A program made the position numbers and the translations under genes. The notes under the pieces were generated by a model, which saw nothing but the letters and a program-made list of their open reading frames with translations, did not search any database and was not told where the DNA came from. Shown piece by piece: positions 61,842 to 64,000 of a stretch of 64,000 bases of DNA; the first letter of the stretch is position 1; each line of letters begins with the position of its first letter. The stretch is from NCBI RefSeq assembly GCF_000378125.1, contig NZ_KB899241.1, forward strand, positions 533,652 through 597,651, in the 5' to 3' direction. The stretch is from Rudaea cellulosilytica DSM 22992 (GTDB taxonomy: Bacteria > Pseudomonadota > Gammaproteobacteria > Xanthomonadales > Rhodanobacteraceae).

Positions 61842-62294
61842 TCAACCCGCTTGCCGATTGGCGAAATCTAGCTTTTCCTTCGCAGCACTACCCGATTGAT
61901 CACGCAGGGAATGGGCGCTCTGCTCGCACAGATTCTTCGCGTCGGCTGACAGCATCCGGCACTTTTCCAGAGCGACCGAGAGATCGCCATCGGCTCTCGC
62001 GAGAGCGACAGCATAGTCGGCCTTGGCTTGTTCCTTGTACTGGTTCAGCGCCGCCTTGCTGACCCCGCGATTCGCATCCGCGTTCGCGTCCGCGCGCTTT
62101 GTACTCGCTTCGCTCCGTGCTTTTGCCAAATCGCGATTGGCGGCATCGATCGCCGGCTGTGCAGCTTGGGCGGCCTTCGCCGCATCCTCCGCGTGATCGC
62201 GAGCTACATTGTCCACATCACTCTGGGTGGACTTGCCGCAACCCGCAAGAGCGATGACCATTCCTGCGACCAATATTCTGGATGTCATATTCAT
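61842..62294 (-). CDS. Ala-rich coiled-coil lipoprotein of unknown function
   Basis: 150 residues. The lipobox VIALAGC puts the lipidated Cys at 19. The mature part is rich in Ala, Asp, Lys and Gln with heptad-like spacing (EDAAKAAQAAQPAIDAANRD, AALNQYKEQAKADYAVALA), so a long helical coiled coil is expected. A Cys pair appears at about 111 and 122 (EKCRMLSADAKNLCEQ). I recognise no specific family. It follows the ferritin-like gene on the same strand (63-bp gap). Confidence 0.78.
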   Translation of the reverse strand: MNMTSRILVAGMVIALAGCGKSTQSDVDNVARDHAEDAAKAAQAAQPAIDAANRDLAKARSEASTKRADANADANRGVSKAALNQYKEQAKADYAVALARADGDLSVALEKCRMLSADAKNLCEQSAHSLRDQSGSAAKEKLDFANRQAG

Positions 62295-62357
62295 AGAAAA
62301 CTCCTCTCAAGGATGAAAACCCCAATCGTCTGGAAGCCGGCGCAAAATCGTTGCGGC

Positions 62358-62948
62358 CTACAATTTGGCGCGAGACGCCCTCAATTTTTCACTCGGCGGC
62401 TCGCCCTTTTTGCCAAGTTGTTGCAGCATCGTACTCAGATCTTCGGCGTGCTCTTCTTCGGATGCCAGGATGGTCTCTAGCATGCGTCGTGTAGTCGGAT
62501 CATCGTTGCCGAGATACTGGATGATCTCGCGGTAGGTATCGATCGCGATGCGCTCGGCGACGAGGTCTTCTTCGATCATCTGCACGAGATCGCTGCCCTC
62601 GCTATATTCGGAATGTGCGCGCGAGCTCAGTCCGTCCGGTGAAAGATCAGGAGCGCCTCCGAGCTGCACGATGCGTGTAGCGATCTGATCGGCATGCCCT
62701 TGTTCCTCGTTCGCATGCTCGAGGAACTCCGCTGCGATGCTTTTGGCGTGGATGCCCGAGGCCATGTAGTAATGGCGTTTGTAGCGCAGCACACAAACGA
62801 TCTCGGTTGCGAGAGTCTCGTTGAGCACCTTCAGCACGGTCGCCCGGTCCGCAGAATACCCTTCGGTGACTGCGCCCGCTTCCATGTGCATGCGGGCGCG
62901 TTTGCGGATCGTCTCGACATCGGTGAAAGACGCGTTCTTGGCAGACAT
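62358..62948 (-). CDS. Ferritin-like domain protein (bacterioferritin/Dps-type four-helix bundle)
   Basis: 196 residues from ATG 62948, with AAGGAG ribosome binding upstream. Two helix pairs carry the E...ExxH iron-ligand pattern: ETLATEIVCVLRYKRHYYMA and LEHANEEQGHADQIATRIVQ in the first, VAERIAIDTYREIIQYLG and ILASEEEHAEDLSTMLQQLG in the second. This is the di-iron ferritin-like fold. It probably handles iron or oxidative stress, but ferroxidase storage versus another role cannot be decided. Confidence 0.88.
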   Translation of the reverse strand: MSAKNASFTDVETIRKRARMHMEAGAVTEGYSADRATVLKVLNETLATEIVCVLRYKRHYYMASGIHAKSIAAEFLEHANEEQGHADQIATRIVQLGGAPDLSPDGLSSRAHSEYSEGSDLVQMIEEDLVAERIAIDTYREIIQYLGNDDPTTRRMLETILASEEEHAEDLSTMLQQLGKKGEPPSEKLRASRAKL

Positions 62949-63085
62949 CAATGGGTTCTCCTTCAACGTGAGATGGAAATACCGCACCCGGAAGGGTGTA
63001 AGAATTCGGCGACAGTGATTTTTGAAATGGCCAACGCGAGCCAATTGATCGCCTTGATCGTCACGTCGCTAAATCGGAAGGCATC

Positions 63086-63520
63086 CTAGGACGATTTTTC
63101 AACATATTTCTTCAGACCGCCCAGCATCGCTGTCCAATTTTTCTCCGATTCTTCGCGTGCCTTCTCATCGGGATTGTTGTCTTGAGAAAGAGATACCTCG
63201 GTTTCGTTGCCGCTGCCTGAAAGATCGATCTTGATGGTGTGATAGTTCTCTGGTCTTTCCGCTTTCCCGGACAATGGACTGAAATGGGTGTACTGAAGCG
63301 TCTGCTCGGGTTCGATTTCGAGGATGACACCTTTGTCCTCGTATTTTTTGCCGTTCATTTCACCCGTCCACGTGATCCGGCTTCCCCTACTCCAGTCCGA
63401 TTCGACGATGGCGCCAAACATGTATTGTTTGATCGCATCGGCTTTGACAAGCGCCTCCCAAACCTTATCTCTTGGCGCTTCAATCGATGTCGTAGATTTG
63501 GCTATCAAGTTGTTGCTCAT
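63086..63520 (-). CDS. SRPBCC/AHSA1 domain protein
   Basis: 144 residues. The START-like fold shows in TTSIEAPRDKVWEALVKADA (first strand and helix), FGAIVESDWSRGSRITWTGE, GVILEIEPEQTLQYTHFSPL and the C-terminal helix EESEKNWTAMLGGLKKYVEK. AHSA1 proteins bind hydrophobic ligands or act in stress responses, without a fixed reaction. It is in a run of small minus-strand genes with lower GC than the rest of the window. Confidence 0.85.
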   Translation of the reverse strand: MSNNLIAKSTTSIEAPRDKVWEALVKADAIKQYMFGAIVESDWSRGSRITWTGEMNGKKYEDKGVILEIEPEQTLQYTHFSPLSGKAERPENYHTIKIDLSGSGNETEVSLSQDNNPDEKAREESEKNWTAMLGGLKKYVEKSS

Positions 63521-63640
63521 GACCTTCTCCTATCGAGGACGGGGCATGGTCGCCTTGTGCCGACGAGTCATTAGCCGTTTGCATCATTGGACTCGGTTCC
63601 ACGGCTTCGCTTCTGAAATTTACGCCAGCCTGTCGTGAAT

Positions 63641-63832
63641 CTAGCCGTGCTCAGCCATATCAGCAGATCGCCACGAGCGCACCCGATCGACCGCGTAGCC
63701 GGAGTAGCGGGATCGAAAAATATGTTCGGTATAGGTGCCGTTCAACGCGACTTCGCGGCCCTCCAGCAGGAATTCGACCGGCTCGCCTTCCTGCGGCAGA
63801 CCGACAGCATCTTTCACAGATTGCGTGTCCAT
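63641..63832 (-). CDS. Small hypothetical protein, 63 residues
   Basis: ATG 63832 (MDTQSVKDAVGLPQEGEPVE). An upstream Met at 63913 is possible. The sequence is charged with a beta-rich pattern (FLLEGREVALNGTYTEHIFR, then YSGYAVDRVRSWRSAD) and no membrane segment. I recognise no family. It is the first of the small minus-strand genes at the right edge; 63914-64000 shows nothing further. Confidence 0.55.
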   Translation of the reverse strand: MDTQSVKDAVGLPQEGEPVEFLLEGREVALNGTYTEHIFRSRYSGYAVDRVRSWRSADMAEHG

Positions 63833-64000
63833 GTTTTCTCCCGCAACGCTGAGCGCGTGAGCAAGATGGGATGGAAAGTTCGGCGCCTCAACCCGGCGTC
63901 TCACATACAGCATGCACGCATGGGCTTGCGCGTCTCTGTCTGCTATCGCACAAAGGACGTGCGATCGAGTATCGACAGAGCGAATGCGTGCGAATGGGAT

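Overview
The window is a GC-rich chromosomal segment from a gammaproteobacterium that fits the Xanthomonadales, most plausibly the Rhodanobacteraceae. The call rests on gene content and order: a pcm-tolC pair followed by convergent waaA, a Clp-type CRP homologue divergent from speD, a trpE-trpG-trpD-(ABM)-trpC cluster, the long type of LeuA, and a LacI / tryptophan-halogenase-like / TonB-receptor / glycosidase locus. The species assignment is inference. I saw no rRNA, tRNA, CRISPR array, complete insertion sequence or prophage.

Layout. 1-9880: the end of an exported M19 dipeptidase, a TetR regulator divergent from an RND efflux operon (adaptor, two small membrane proteins, permease), then pcm-tolC, which could supply the outer-membrane channel. 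9925-19071: lipid A and envelope genes (waaA, an LpxL-type acyltransferase), a DUF2339-DUF3999 membrane pair and helicase hrpB. 19085-22354: uric acid ring catabolism (uraD, allantoicase, ureidoglycolate lyase, PuuE) around a 137-bp palindromic MITE-like repeat. 22374-28035: a lipoprotein aminopeptidase, leuA behind a leucine-rich leader peptide, a GT28-type glycosyltransferase, a membrane protein of unknown function and a sulfotransferase. 28159-33537: an M13 peptidase, speD, degenerate 41-bp repeats, clp and a MarR-GNAT fusion. 33604-40547: a CBS-domain histidine kinase with a double-receiver regulator, then the trp cluster. 40664-44609: a Sel1-type protein, the PdsRS two-component system and a 37-residue membrane protein. 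44779-50548: purU, rpe, djlA, purC, aroG with an aromatic leader peptide and terminator, ogt and a BON lipoprotein. 50590-57615: a LacI-controlled carbohydrate locus (lacI, halogenase-like flavoprotein, TonB receptor, GH1 beta-glucosidase). 57625-64000: an exported alpha/beta hydrolase with DUF3830 and AraC proteins, an exported DUF711 protein, and a less GC-rich set of small stress-type genes.

The most distinctive signals lie outside the long genes. Two amino-acid biosynthetic genes carry leader peptides loaded with codons for their own end products. The one before aroG has Tyr-Tyr-Phe-Trp-Tyr-Tyr followed by an intrinsic terminator. The one before leuA has ten leucines in 25 residues and a 10-bp inverted repeat across its stop codon. 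Three near-identical LacI-type operators tie the halogenase, TonB receptor and lacI genes into one regulon. A strong promoter upstream of pcm-tolC contains two copies of a 16-bp palindrome, one of them between -35 and -10. Several genes start within about 10 bp of a good -10 box and may be leaderless.
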